A stretch of 64,000 nucleotides of DNA from Isochrysis galbana (GCA_018136815.1 CM030934.1:3684710-3748709), one strand, 5' to 3'; shown: positions 1-10,099, counted from the stretch's first letter. The notes: generated by a model from the letters alone, not told the origin. Program-made: numbers and translations.

Positions 1-140
1 AGCGGCGAAGCACCTTGGGAGGTGCTGCATGTCGCATTTGCCTCGAAGACGGGGTGTGTTTACCGTATATGGGCAATGGCGTCGCATTTAGCCCGTAATA
101 TATGGAGCTCAGAGCCCACTCAACTGTCGTGAAGCACCTT

Positions 141-240
141 CAAAGAACGAGCCTCAGCCGGAGATCATAAACCCCAGGCCCGGAGACCATAAATAAACAG
201 CCTACAGCCTACATATTGTCATTGCCAACGTTGTATTTGT
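141..240 (-). repeat. Dispersed ~100-bp repeat, copy 1
   Basis: Read on the minus strand this contains a CAACGTTGGCAATGACAAT block followed by a GGTCTCCGGC... GAGGCTCGTT block. The same order of blocks occurs on the plus strand near 35,943-36,040 and 56,935-57,050. No coding potential is seen. Bases 1-140 hold nothing I recognise. Confidence 0.7.
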
Positions 241-244
241 ACAG

Positions 245-527
245 TGCGACGGTGCATCAGTCTGTCCAGCGCTGACACCAACTTCGAGCTAACACTGACA
301 TCAGTAGCTGATGTCAGCTGATGAGTGACATTACCTCAAAGGCTCTGAGCGAGCAGAATATCAGCTGACATTAGTGACTTGTGTCTTTGCTTCAAATATA
401 AATCCACAAAACGCCAACTCTTGTCTCTTGTCCGACGACAGTTCTTTACATCAATATCAGTTCACCTCAAGCAAGCTGACAACTGATGTCCGTTGTCCGT
501 TGTCAGCAGCTTGGAGCGGGGAGAAAA
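245..527 (+). repeat. TGATGTCAG-rich repeat shared with 15.2 kb
   Basis: Short CTGATGTCAGCTGATG-like words recur here. The end of the block (AGCTTGGAGCGGGGAGAAAA) is nearly identical to 15,287-15,306, where the same block precedes a LINE fragment. This suggests a dispersed repeat of unknown class. Confidence 0.55.
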
Positions 528-1476
528 TGTTGTATTCCTGCCCATCTGGAGGCTGTAGGCATGAAAATTCGTGTAAGGTACGCGCTCACAATTACAATTG
601 AACAGTTCCCCGTGTTGCCACAGACGCACAAGACACACAGATTCGGATTCCCCATGGTCTCAAGTCCAGGTTTGCAGATTTTGGTCTCGAAATTTGCGAT
701 TCGAATTTTGTTTTTGCTGTCACTATAATTGTTGGCCCGTTTTAAGGTAATAAACCGGCATGACTTCGACTTCTCGTTCTGCAGTGGCTCTGCGAGACTC
801 TCTCTCTCTCTCTCTCTCCGTCCGCCTCTCCTCGGCCGACGGTAGGAAGATTCGTCCAAAACATTCTCCGGTCCCAAGATATCTCGTGGGGGGTCTCTCC
901 GCGCTCCGCGCTCCGCGAGGGAAAGGACGCGATCTCGCTCCGAGATTGGCCTCGCGCCCTCCCACGCTGCCCCGCCGTGCCCTCGGTCCCTCGCCCCCCC
1001 CCGCGGCAGGTTCTTTCCCTCGGCGTGCCATCCGTCGCCTCCGGCCGTTATATTATTCCCCCCCCCCGCGCGAGGTTCTTCTCCTCCGCGCGCGGTTCGT
1101 TTCCTCCGCCAGCGCAACTGCCTGAGCAAAACTCTTGTAAAAGGGAGAACGTGGTAGGACGTGACGTACGAAATCGGGGGCTGCCGCGCTAAGCTGCCGA
1201 TTTTGTGCTCGCTTTGGATCCATGGGTTAATCCTCCTCTTCTTGGTCTCTCGTCTCGTATGGTTAAATGAACTCTCTTGGCTCGACATCGGGAGACGTCT
1301 CGATTTAAGTCGGGGGGTGTTGTATTCCTGCCCATCTGGAGGCTGTAGGCATGAAAATTCGTGTAAGGTACGCGCTCACAATTACAATTGAACAGTTCCC
1401 CGTGTTGCCACTGACGCACAAGACACACAGATTCGGATTCCCCATGGTCTCAAGTCCAGGTTTGCAGATTTTGGTC
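528..1476. repeat. Pair of 159-bp direct repeats around a 631-bp spacer
   Basis: Bases 528-686 and 1318-1476 are the same 159-bp sequence with one or two differences. They start TGTTGTATTCC and end TTTTGGTC. The spacer is CT-rich with no supported gene. The arrangement could be a segmental duplication or a miniature element with terminal direct repeats. No primer-binding site was recognised. Confidence 0.75.
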
Positions 1477-2439
1477 CATCGGTCTGTGGAGACAAGGGAG
1501 ACAAAATGAGATCGAGAGGGCGATGAGAGATCGGCTGCGACTCGGTTCACGAGATCGAGAGACGCGCCAGATCGGCGCCGCAGCCCGCCCGTTTCACTTG
1601 TCGACCATGGGAAAGACAGGCGCTCTACCCGACATCGCGGGCACTTCCGGATGGCCACTTCATATTGAAAAGCTCACAACGGCCGGCGTCTTTTCGGAAG
1701 ACAACGCCCTATGTACACCGCACCAGAAACTCTGCCGCTTCAGCAGGGGGGGGGAAATGCTGCGGCGAACGGCGGTTACCGCGAACGACTAAGTAGAAAG
1801 TAAGGAGAGAATCTACGTGCGTAAACCGAAAGGGGCGAGAGGATAAGCTTCGCGCGGGGGAAAAGTTCACAGCGACGAACAAACAAATCTATCTGAGCAT
1901 TAGTACCACTACTCTCACTAGCCCGGTACTAACACGACAGCCCTCAGCGCACCTGCCCGTACACCTTGGCGCGTGCTGTTGTCACAAATACATACTCCTA
2001 TGCACCCTTCCACATCTCCCCCCTCGCAGGCCCCCGGCTCCCATTCTAACTCCCCACAAGTTAAAATGAGGGAAAACCCATTGAGGCGGTCCGGTCGACG
2101 CCGGCCGACTCTCCGGGAAAAAGCACCGGGGGGGGGGGGAGGAACCTCTCGTCAAAAAAGGAGAACGGCCCTTACAGCTCGCGCCGCGAGCGGTCCTCGA
2201 AGAAATAAATGACTGCGCCCCCCGATATCTGCCACAGGGACGTCTTGAGCCACTCCCTTCTTCTCGCCTCTCCTGTCGCCAGCCGCCCCCCTTCGCCCGT
2301 TTGCTAACGCAAACGGGGCTCGTTTCTCACCACACTCCATCGGGGGGGGTGCAAATCCCCCCCTCTCCCTCGTTCCATTCTCTTCCGCCCCGGTCCCTGC
2401 GGCGCGTCGCCATGCGGCGCGCCATGGCCTGCTCTCAGA
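1477..2439. other. No gene seen
   Basis: Nearly a kilobase of unique-looking, GC-rich sequence with short homopolymer runs. Short open frames exist, but none has recognisable domains or consistent codon use. Confidence 0.5.
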
Positions 2440-2810
2440 GGTCCTTCAGGGGCGCCCAGAGGGCCAGCAGGGCCAGCTCAGGGGGCAGTGGAGGCTGGGG
2501 CTCAGCCCCTGGCCCCCCCTGCCTCTCCCTCGCTCGCCTCGCTGGCCTTGGGTGCCGCCCTGAGGCCCCTGTCTGCCTGGCGACCAAGGTGGGGGGGGAG
2601 TCAGTACGAGAGCAGGCCCATGCGGGCCTGGGAGTGCGGCTCGCGGCCCGCGCCCACTAGGGGTCTGGGCTGATTTGATGAGTGCCCTGCCCCTGCCAGA
2701 GGGCAGGGGCTGGGGTTGAATGTACGGGCCCACCCCGGGGGGTGTCCGCGATGGAAAGAGGGGGGCGCGAGGCCCCCATTGACCCCCACTTATAAAAGTA
2801 GGTTCTTCAC
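2440..2810 (-). repeat. Dispersed repeat family Q, copy 1
   Basis: The minus strand carries the blocks GCGAGGGAGAGGCAGG, CCAGCCTC and CTGCCCCCTGAGCTGGC, found in the same order at 42,225-42,640 and 52,985-53,390 on the plus strand. A gggcctcgcgcccccc block also occurs at 33.9 and 53.0 kb. The long open frames across it result from GC-rich low-complexity sequence and are not called as genes. Confidence 0.65.
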
Positions 2811-3527
2811 AGCGACGAACACCTACGACGAGCGAGCGAGAGCGAGCGCGGGGGGGGGGGGACGACGGCAAGGAGGGACCAAAGACAGAGCAAGGCCCAA
2901 GGTGCAAAGGAGCGAAACAGGAGCGAGACAGGCCACAAAGGGGCGCGACGGCAAGGAGCGAAGGGCGAATTACGAGTGAGAGTTCTACAAGTTACGAGTA
3001 AAACTCCGCGGCGAATAGGAACGATTGAGCACGAAGACGCCTAAGGTCGGAAGTCGATCGCAGATGCGACAGGATTGCTCGCGGCCCGGCAGTTGTTAAG
3101 GGCCGTTCTGCTTCATGACGAGAGCCCCCCCCCCCCCCCCCCCCCGCCGGGTGTTTTCTCCTGGTCAGTCGTCCGGCGTCGCGCGACAGACCGCACTTTG
3201 GTGCAGGTAGCGGCAGCATGCCTGAAATCGGGTATATTTCGAAAATTTTTCCGGAAGACCCCCGGATTTTTTTCTTATCTCCCATACCAGAACCTATAGG
3301 GAGCTTATTTAGGCCTATGTTTGCCCATTACAGATTGTGCCCTCCGCACCCCCTAGTGAGTGACCCGGCTATGCATTATGCAACGCCCAACGTGTTCTTT
3401 GCCTTCGCCGCCATGCTTCCACTGATCTCACAGGATAGGCGACATGCGAGGGAGATTACGGAGCCTGAGCTCGTTGACCCTGACGGCATCACTCGAAAGG
3501 ACTATGTACAGACAAGCTACCTACCGG
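2811..3527. other. Low-complexity stretch 3' of the first channel gene
   Basis: Contains an AGCGAGCGAGAGCGAGCG tract near 2,830, a run of about 20 C near 3,127-3,147 and otherwise unique sequence. Nothing coding is supported. It probably includes the 3' untranslated region of the minus-strand channel gene that ends at 3,528. Confidence 0.4.
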
Positions 3528-6122
3528 CTACACGTCCTGTGTCGGCCGCAGCGGAACGTCTTTAACCATTTCTGAAGCGGCCGGCTGTATCTCGGGCGTC
3601 CGATTTTCGTGACCAAGGGAAGATCCCGATGAAGCGCTTTCCATTCTCGCCGGCAGAGTCAGCAGCACTTTCTTGTTGTACACATCGTAGGCGCTCCGCC
3701 GGTAAGCAATGGCGCGTAAGTAAGCAGAAATGGACTTGGCAACAATGAGCCAAAACAGCATCATGATTGCAAATAGGCTCCCAAATACGAGGACGATCAT
3801 CATCAGCCACCAGACAAGCTGTCGCAATTCAATCATGTTGGTCGTCAAGGACACCGTCATTTCATCGAAGAACCGGCTCATCGTGATCCTTGATACACTT
3901 GTGTAGCCGTCATCAACATGCATCGCGTAAAGCACGACCATACCGACAACGTACATAAGCGGCAAGTATGTGCGAAACCAACGGTCAACCTGGATCGCGC
4001 GGTAAACCCAGACTGCCTGGACGCGGGCGTACAAGGCGTCTCGGTATGCGGTGAACTGCGCCCAACGCTCCTGCAGCTCCTCCAACTCCCTCTCCCGCTC
4101 CCCGTCGTCACCCTCGATCTGGTCCTTGCTCGCTGCCTCAGGCAACTTCACGTCAGCTTGCCATTCACTAGTCAGCCTTTGCTTGCAGAGATTGACGAAT
4201 TCGCGCGAGTCTAGCCCCTCGCGATTGGATGTGTCCGCCTCGTACGCCCACTGCTTCGCCTGCTCCTCGTTGATGCCCTTTGCGCAGAAGAGCAGCATGG
4301 TCTGGGCTTCCTCGCACGTGACGATGCCGTTGCCATCTGCGTCAATAGTGTAGAACATTGACTCGAAGAAGCGCAGCAGGCGCCAGCGAGCGCGCCGATG
4401 GTCGACATCCTCTGCAGTTTCCAACTGGGCGTCTCCGTCGAGACGCCCGACCTCTTCCCAGAAGGCCTGCGAGGTCGCCCACGAGCCACGCTGCTTGAGG
4501 AACTGGCGCAGGAAGGTCTGGTCATTGTTGGCCTTCAACCAGTTCGTGTGGCTGACATAGGCCTCGTACTTGGACTTGAGACCCTCGGGACTCAGATGTC
4601 CGAGCACACGCTCGCACAGACCGATGAATTCGTTCTGATTCATTGTGCGTCCAGATTCCGGCTGGCTTGGTTCGCCGCCCCCAGCTCGCGTACGCCCTGT
4701 CCGCACAAAACGAAGTAGACGATCAAATTCATCGCGCTCAACCTCATCCTTGCCGGCGGGGAGAAGTCTCACAAATAGCTCGTCGTACTTCATACCAGCA
4801 ACATGACTGATCTTGGGTGTGCGCAGTGCACGAACCAACTTCAGGTCCCGTCGGCGCAAGCCCAATGAGAGGCGCGTAGCCGAATTCTGCCCGTGCGCCT
4901 GGCCCGCCGCGTCTTTTTGCAATAGCGGACTGCCAGAGGCTAACACGTGTCCCGAGCGATCTGCTTCTGCCTGGGTCGCGCCGCTCAGCTTCTGCCAGCC
5001 CTTTCTAGCCCAAGTGGAGAGCGGATCCGGCAGCACAGCCCCCCAGAGGTCCTGACAAGAGAGGCTGCTGATACCGTGAACCACCATGGACTCGAGTAGC
5101 ACGAGCATCGTGACACAGAAGTTGAGCCAAAAAAACATATCGATCCAGAGAAGCTCGCCGCAGACTGGCAAGAAGGCCCGCACTGTCTGCTTCTCCACGA
5201 CAACGAGTAGCAGGTTGGTCAACAGCAACGAAATGCGGCCCTCCACGTTGGGCGCCACATGGAAGAACATGATGCCCAGCGAAATGAGTGCAAAGAGCAC
5301 ATTAGGTAGGAGTGCGAAGTTGAGGAAGAAGAAGGTGTTGCGATCGAGCGTCACCGTGTACGTGAGCGTCGGGTACGGGTCGTTAGGCTCGGACGGGTAG
5401 GTGTTCTCGGCATAGCGCACGCTCACATTGGTGATGCTCTGCGCCTGATACGACGAGAGCGCCGACTGGAGGGAGATGGGGCCCGAGGCGAGGACCTCTG
5501 GTAGCTTGTATCCAACGAGTCCCTTTGGGTAGAGACCCTGACTCGAGGCGGGGAGCACCCAGGCCGCCACGTCAAACTGGCACTGGAGCCGATCATGAGG
5601 AAAGTTGACAAGCCCAGAGAAGCGACAGAGCACCTGCAGGTTGCCTGGGCGCGACCAGAAGACAAAGCCTGAAGGGTACACTAGTGCGTCCTCCGCAGAG
5701 AATGCGGAATCGATTTCCTCCGCCGCATTGTACACGGACACGTCTGGCTTCCACAGCTTGCTGATGGGGATATTGGTGGAGGTGTGCTCCCACTCAGTCG
5801 TGTTCCACGCGAGCCGCGGATCGGTCCACGTGAGGCGGAGCCAGGTTCGCATCAGGATCATGCCTGTGGCGAGGTCTACACTTTCCAGCTTGTAGAACTG
5901 GAACTCAATGGCGACATCCGTGCCCAGCTCGAAGGTGGCGCAGCTGTCAGGCGCGAGGCGGCCCAGGTCGGCGCATCGCGAGCTGCGGTCTGTGTTTGGC
6001 ACGTCGGCGGTGGAGTAGCCGGCGAGCAGGTGGGCTTGGAGCTGCGCGTGGGTGGGCCGAGCATGCGCGCGGCCGAGCGCAAGGAGCAGCAGCAGCGCGT
6101 CCAGCCTCGGCATGCGCGCCAT
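3528..6122 (-). CDS. Cys-loop ligand-gated ion channel subunit with EF-hands (subunit A)
   Basis: An 864-residue single-exon protein of the pentameric ligand-gated channel family. I start it at the MARMPRLD methionine (6,122) because a signal peptide follows directly; the frame stays open upstream through the palindromic leader. Extracellular domain: W-L-R-L-T-W (loop D region) near residue 94, WKPDVSVYN (loop A) near 124-132, and a Cys-loop C166-C181 enclosing FPHD. Hydrophobic segments lie at about 263-288 (M1), 297-318 (M2), 323-349 (M3), 715-734 and 771-794. The loop after M3 carries two EF-hand loops, D594-E605 (DADGNGIVTCEE, canonical) and D630-E641 (position 5 is Arg). Animal relatives have four membrane helices and no EF-hand, so the fifth segment and the Ca2+ module are unusual. 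The family role is a neurotransmitter-type ion channel; the ligand and ion selectivity cannot be read. It forms a palindrome with the gene at 7,009. Confidence 0.9.
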   Translation of the reverse strand: MARMPRLDALLLLLALGRAHARPTHAQLQAHLLAGYSTADVPNTDRSSRCADLGRLAPDSCATFELGTDVAIEFQFYKLESVDLATGMILMRTWLRLTWTDPRLAWNTTEWEHTSTNIPISKLWKPDVSVYNAAEEIDSAFSAEDALVYPSGFVFWSRPGNLQVLCRFSGLVNFPHDRLQCQFDVAAWVLPASSQGLYPKGLVGYKLPEVLASGPISLQSALSSYQAQSITNVSVRYAENTYPSEPNDPYPTLTYTVTLDRNTFFFLNFALLPNVLFALISLGIMFFHVAPNVEGRISLLLTNLLLVVVEKQTVRAFLPVCGELLWIDMFFWLNFCVTMLVLLESMVVHGISSLSCQDLWGAVLPDPLSTWARKGWQKLSGATQAEADRSGHVLASGSPLLQKDAAGQAHGQNSATRLSLGLRRRDLKLVRALRTPKISHVAGMKYDELFVRLLPAGKDEVERDEFDRLLRFVRTGRTRAGGGEPSQPESGRTMNQNEFIGLCERVLGHLSPEGLKSKYEAYVSHTNWLKANNDQTFLRQFLKQRGSWATSQAFWEEVGRLDGDAQLETAEDVDHRRARWRLLRFFESMFYTIDADGNGIVTCEEAQTMLLFCAKGINEEQAKQWAYEADTSNREGLDSREFVNLCKQRLTSEWQADVKLPEAASKDQIEGDDGERERELEELQERWAQFTAYRDALYARVQAVWVYRAIQVDRWFRTYLPLMYVVGMVVLYAMHVDDGYTSVSRITMSRFFDEMTVSLTTNMIELRQLVWWLMMIVLVFGSLFAIMMLFWLIVAKSISAYLRAIAYRRSAYDVYNKKVLLTLPARMESASSGSSLGHENRTPEIQPAASEMVKDVPLRPTQDV

Positions 6123-7008
6123 CGGCCGGCCCTTACGCGTCGCGGGGAGAGAGGGCGGCGTGTGGGGGGGAGATGTGTCTAGGCGTGCGTGCGTATGTGA
6201 GTGAGTGAGTAAGAGAGAGGAAGAGAGAGCGCGGTGCGGTGCAGTGTGCGTCGAGGCGGCGTCACTGCAGTGTTCTGAGGGGGCGAGAGGTTCGATCAAC
6301 CGAGAGTGGTAGCAGCGAGAGAAGGGAAACTCACGGGGAGGGGTCGGGGGGGGGGGGAGGGCGCCACGAGGGCAAACGGGAGAGAGCGGCGGCGGAGGGG
6401 AGAGAGCGGAGGGCCGATGGCGCCCAAGGGGGAGGGGAAGGGAGGGAGGGGGGTGCGGCGTCGGAGCCGTTGGCGACCGCGGCCGTTACGCCGCCGTTCC
6501 CGTGCGTCCCGCGCTTCCGCCTGCCTCTAAGGGAGGGAGGGGGGTGCGGCGTCGGAGCCGTTGGCGACCGCGGCCGTTACGCCGCCGTTCCCGTGCGTCC
6601 CGCGCTTCCGCCTGCCTCTAAGGGAGGGAGGGGGGTGCGGCGTCGGAGCCGTTGGCGACCGCGGCCGTTACGCCGCACCCCCCTCCCTCCCTTCCCCTCC
6701 CCCTTGGGCGCCATCGGCCCTCCGCTCTCTCCCCTCCGCCGCCGCTCTCTCCCGTTTGCCCTCGTGGCGCCCTCCCCCCCCCCCCGACCCCTCCCCGTGA
6801 GTTTCCCTTCTCTCGCTGCTACCACTCTCGGTTGATCGAACCTCTCGCCCCCTCAGAACACTGCAGTGCCGCCGCCTCGACGCACACTGCACCGCACCGC
6901 GCTCTCTCTTCCTCTCTCTTACTCACTCACTCACATACGCACGCACGCCTAGACACATCTCCCCCCCACACGCCGCCCTCTCTCCCCGCGACGCGTAAGG
7001 GCCGGCCG
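6123..7008. promoter_or_regulatory. Shared palindromic leader/promoter of the two channel genes
   Basis: The 886 bases between the two start codons are a near-perfect inverted repeat: 6,122-6,437 mirrors about 6,680-7,009, with one difference noted in the inner 300 bases. Both genes must therefore share leader and promoter sequence. CT-rich blocks precede each start. No TATA box was recognised. Confidence 0.7.
6438..6680 (+). repeat. Tandem 91-bp repeat, about 2.7 copies, at the palindrome centre
   Basis: Units start at 6,438, 6,529 and 6,620 (AAGGGAGGGAGGGGGGTGCG...). They appear identical where full. The last unit breaks off where the right palindrome arm begins, so the array is the asymmetric spacer between the arms. 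Confidence 0.9.
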
Positions 7009-9339
7009 ATGGCGCGCATGCCGAGGCTGGACGCGCTGCTGCTGCTCCTTGCGCTCGGACGCGCGCATGCTCGGCCCACCCACGCGCAGCTCCAAGCCCA
7101 CCTGCTCGCCGGCTACTCCACCGCCGACGTGCCAAACACAGACCGCAGCTCGCGATGCGCCGACCTGGGCCGCCTCGCGCCTGATAGCTGCGCCACCTTC
7201 GAGCTGGGCACGGATGTCGCCATTGAGTTCCAGTTCTACAAGCTGGAAAGTGTAAACCTCGCCAAGGGCATCATGCTCCTTCGCTCGTGGCTCCGCCTCA
7301 CGTGGACCGATCCGCGGCTCGCGTGGAACACGACTGAGTGGGAGCACACCTCCACCAATATCCCCATCAGCAAGCTGTGGAAGCCAGACGTGTCCGTGTA
7401 CAACGCTGTGACGCACCTACAGGCCTCGTTCACGGATGAGGACGCAATAGTGTACCCTTCAGGCTTTGTCTTCTGGTCGCGCCCGGGAAACCTGCAGGTG
7501 CTCTGTCGCTTCTCTGGGCTGGTCAACTTTCCTCATGACGAGCTCCAGTGCCAGTTTGACGTGGCGGCCTGGGTGCTCCCCGCCTCGAGTCAGGGTCTCT
7601 ACCCAAAGGGACTCATAGGATACAAGCTACCAGAGGTCCTCGCCTCGGGCCCCATCTCCCTCCAGTCGGCGCTCTCGTCGTATCAGGCACAGAGCATCAC
7701 CAATGTGAGCGTGCGCTATGCTGAGAACACTTACCCGTCCGAGCCTAACGACCCGTACCCGACGCTCACGTACACGGTGACGCTCGATCGCAACACCTTC
7801 TTCTTCCTCAACTTTGCGCTCTTGCCCAATGTCTTCTTCTCGCTGATCTCCATTGGCATCATGTTCTTCCATGTTGCGCCCAACGTGGAGGGCCGCATTT
7901 CGCTGCTGTTGACCAACCTGCTGCTCGTTGTCGTGGAGAAGCAGACAGTGCGTGCCTTCCTGCCCGTCTGCGGCGAGCTTCTCTGGATCGAAATGTTTTT
8001 TTGGCTCAACTTCTGTGTCACGATGCTCGTGCTACTCGAGTCGATGCTCGTGCACGCCCTCGGTAATTCGAAGGCACCCAGCTTCCTCAGTCTCATCATG
8101 ACGCGCTCTATGGAGCAGCTTATCCGGCGGTGGCGCAAGCAAGTTCGAAGGAGTCCGGCCTGGAGATGGCTGCAAGCTCGCGGGAATCAGTTCTTTTCGT
8201 TGTTCTCTTCCTCTCCCAAACAGCGTACGAAGGCGCTAGAGAACGAAGACAACGGGAGGACGAGACATGGTGGTCGCTCGCGAGGTTGCCCGAGCGATGA
8301 CGCCTCCACACAGCCGCAAGGTTTGGAGTTGGCGCCGAAGTCGCAAGGTGATGCCAAGGAGAAGCCGCCACCGCTGACATATGATGAGTATTGGCACCAG
8401 CGCAGAGATGTCGATGCTCTACTTCATGAGGTTGAACCGGGCAAGGCCATGAAGAGCTGGTTCCTGCTCGACTACTTTCGGATCTTTGGGCAGGCGCCCC
8501 GGGAATACGCCCTGATGCCCGAGGAGTTCTGGGTCCGAGTGAAACAGGACAGGCTCGTTCGGAACGCATTCGCCACGGCCAGTAAGGACTGTACCGACCC
8601 ACGTCGGCTGCGGCTGTTTGAGGCCATGTTCTACCAGATGGATGTCGATACCAAGGGCGTTGTGCCGTGCAGCGATGCTGCTGTGCTACTGGACTTCTGC
8701 TCGGATCTCACCACTGTGGCTGCCGTCCAAGCGGCCGCTGAGGCCGACTCTAACGATAGGGATGGCTTGGACGAGAAGGAGTTCATAGCCATGTGCATGA
8801 ACATACTCGGCGACGTCGATGAGGGGGTACTCCGGAGGCAGTGGGAGCTTTACCTTCAGTATTGTGCGGCGATGCTCCACCGCATCAACGCGATCTGGAT
8901 CGAGCGCGCGATGGCCGTCGACCGATGGTTCCGCTTCTACCTGCCGATCATGTACGGGCTGAGCCTGATTCTCCTCTACAAGATCAAGGTCAATGATGGA
9001 TATAGCAGTGCTGAGAAGAAAACAATGAGCCGGTTCCTCTTTGACATGGAGGTGACGCTCACTGCCGATATGATCGAATTCCGCCACTTGCTTTGGTGGC
9101 TAATGATGTTTATTGTAGTATTTGGTGGCCTCTTTGCCCTTATGATCCTCTTTTGGCAAATTGTCGCCAAATCGATTTCTGCTTATCTCCGCACGATCGC
9201 ATACCGGCGGACCGCGTACGACGTGTACTTGAAGAAAGAAAAGGAAAAGCTGCCCATGAAGAAGAGCACCAGCATCAGGTCTGGTGCCACGATGCGGAAA
9301 TCGTCAGCAGTGGTACCAATCAATTCAACGCCTGGGTAA
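7009..9339 (+). CDS. Cys-loop ligand-gated ion channel subunit with EF-hands (subunit B)
   Basis: A 776-residue single-exon paralogue of the minus-strand gene, sharing its signal peptide and almost all of residues 1-350. The Cys-loop is C166-C181 (FPHD inside); M1-M3 lie at about 263-349; further hydrophobic segments are at about 641-657 and 695-718. EF-hand loops are D545-D556 (position 12 is Asp rather than Glu) and D580-E591. Protein differences in the shared part cluster at residues 83-93 and 134-147, next to ligand loops D and A, and around M1. After residue 350 the cytoplasmic loop is largely different and about 88 residues shorter, although the EF-hand order and the last two hydrophobic segments persist. 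It probably assembles with, or in place of, subunit A; that is inference. The start is chosen at the same MARMPRLD methionine, with the open frame upstream taken as leader. Confidence 0.9.
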   Translation: MARMPRLDALLLLLALGRAHARPTHAQLQAHLLAGYSTADVPNTDRSSRCADLGRLAPDSCATFELGTDVAIEFQFYKLESVNLAKGIMLLRSWLRLTWTDPRLAWNTTEWEHTSTNIPISKLWKPDVSVYNAVTHLQASFTDEDAIVYPSGFVFWSRPGNLQVLCRFSGLVNFPHDELQCQFDVAAWVLPASSQGLYPKGLIGYKLPEVLASGPISLQSALSSYQAQSITNVSVRYAENTYPSEPNDPYPTLTYTVTLDRNTFFFLNFALLPNVFFSLISIGIMFFHVAPNVEGRISLLLTNLLLVVVEKQTVRAFLPVCGELLWIEMFFWLNFCVTMLVLLESMLVHALGNSKAPSFLSLIMTRSMEQLIRRWRKQVRRSPAWRWLQARGNQFFSLFSSSPKQRTKALENEDNGRTRHGGRSRGCPSDDASTQPQGLELAPKSQGDAKEKPPPLTYDEYWHQRRDVDALLHEVEPGKAMKSWFLLDYFRIFGQAPREYALMPEEFWVRVKQDRLVRNAFATASKDCTDPRRLRLFEAMFYQMDVDTKGVVPCSDAAVLLDFCSDLTTVAAVQAAAEADSNDRDGLDEKEFIAMCMNILGDVDEGVLRRQWELYLQYCAAMLHRINAIWIERAMAVDRWFRFYLPIMYGLSLILLYKIKVNDGYSSAEKKTMSRFLFDMEVTLTADMIEFRHLLWWLMMFIVVFGGLFALMILFWQIVAKSISAYLRTIAYRRTAYDVYLKKEKEKLPMKKSTSIRSGATMRKSSAVVPINSTPG

Positions 9340-9439
9340 AACTATCTGCCATGTGCAGTGAAACGTGACCTCGCGCATTGCCGGTGGCACGTGCAGCTGA
9401 ATGGTTCCGGGTAGTCCGGGTGTGTAGATAAAGCGACGT

Positions 9440-9983
9440 GTGGAGTGCGAAGAAGACATACAGACATACCGCCAATAGGGGTGGGGAGGGGAAGAAAAAG
9501 AAAACCCCTTCCATCCTTCCTCGAAGCGAGTACTTTTTTCGTGAGGGGGGGCGAAGAATTCCTCTGCCGCTTCTCGTCTGCGGAGCGGAGAGATGGCGTC
9601 CGCCTCCCTCGAGGTGGTCGATCTCCACCACGCTCCTGCGGGCGTGTGGTGGGGTGTTTCAGGCTCGCTCGCGACTGGCGCAACAAGTTTGGCCCAGGAG
9701 ATGGCTCTGCGGGTCGAATAGCACGTTCGCCCACCGACCGAGCCGAGCTCTGGTGGTGGGCGCCTCACTGTTGTCGTTTGAACCCCTCGTGACCCCCCAC
9801 ACGTTAGGTGGCCGGGACTGCCTACCTTAGCGAAGATGGCTCGACAATACTTGGGTCGCCCGGCTAGCTCGGCGGGCGTTGAGCGCATGTTCTCCAAAGC
9901 CGGCAAGCTACATGATGACCTCAAGGCGTCTCAGGGTGATGAGACCCTTGAACACGCTCTGATAGCATTTGTTAATTATGAGT
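9440..9983 (+). mobile_element. hAT transposon remnant, C-terminal end of transposase
   Basis: About 9,815-9,983 encodes LPTLAKMARQYLGRPASSAG followed by VERMFSKAG and ends HALIAFVNYE-stop. This matches the hAT dimerisation domain (pattern A-S-S-A-x-x-E-R-x-F-S). The preceding 9,500-9,800 is repeated in inverse orientation at about 62,420-62,800, so it belongs to the element. The rest of the transposase is absent. Confidence 0.75.
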
Positions 9984-10099
9984 GATAGAGTGCCCGTGCT
10001 TGGCGGTAGCATGTCGGTGGGGCCGTGCTGTATAGCTGTTGTACGCACGAGCGCGCTGCCTGCTCTGTAAGTGTAGGTGCGCTAACAACATGGTAACAA

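Noticed and set aside
2446-2907. Pro/Gly-rich gene on the minus strand
   Set aside because: Coincides with dispersed repeat family Q; the same translation appears in other copies in different frames.
6239-6835. Plus-strand frame across the palindrome centre
   Set aside because: It is a translation of the 91-bp tandem array and channel leaders; no conservation beyond the repeat.
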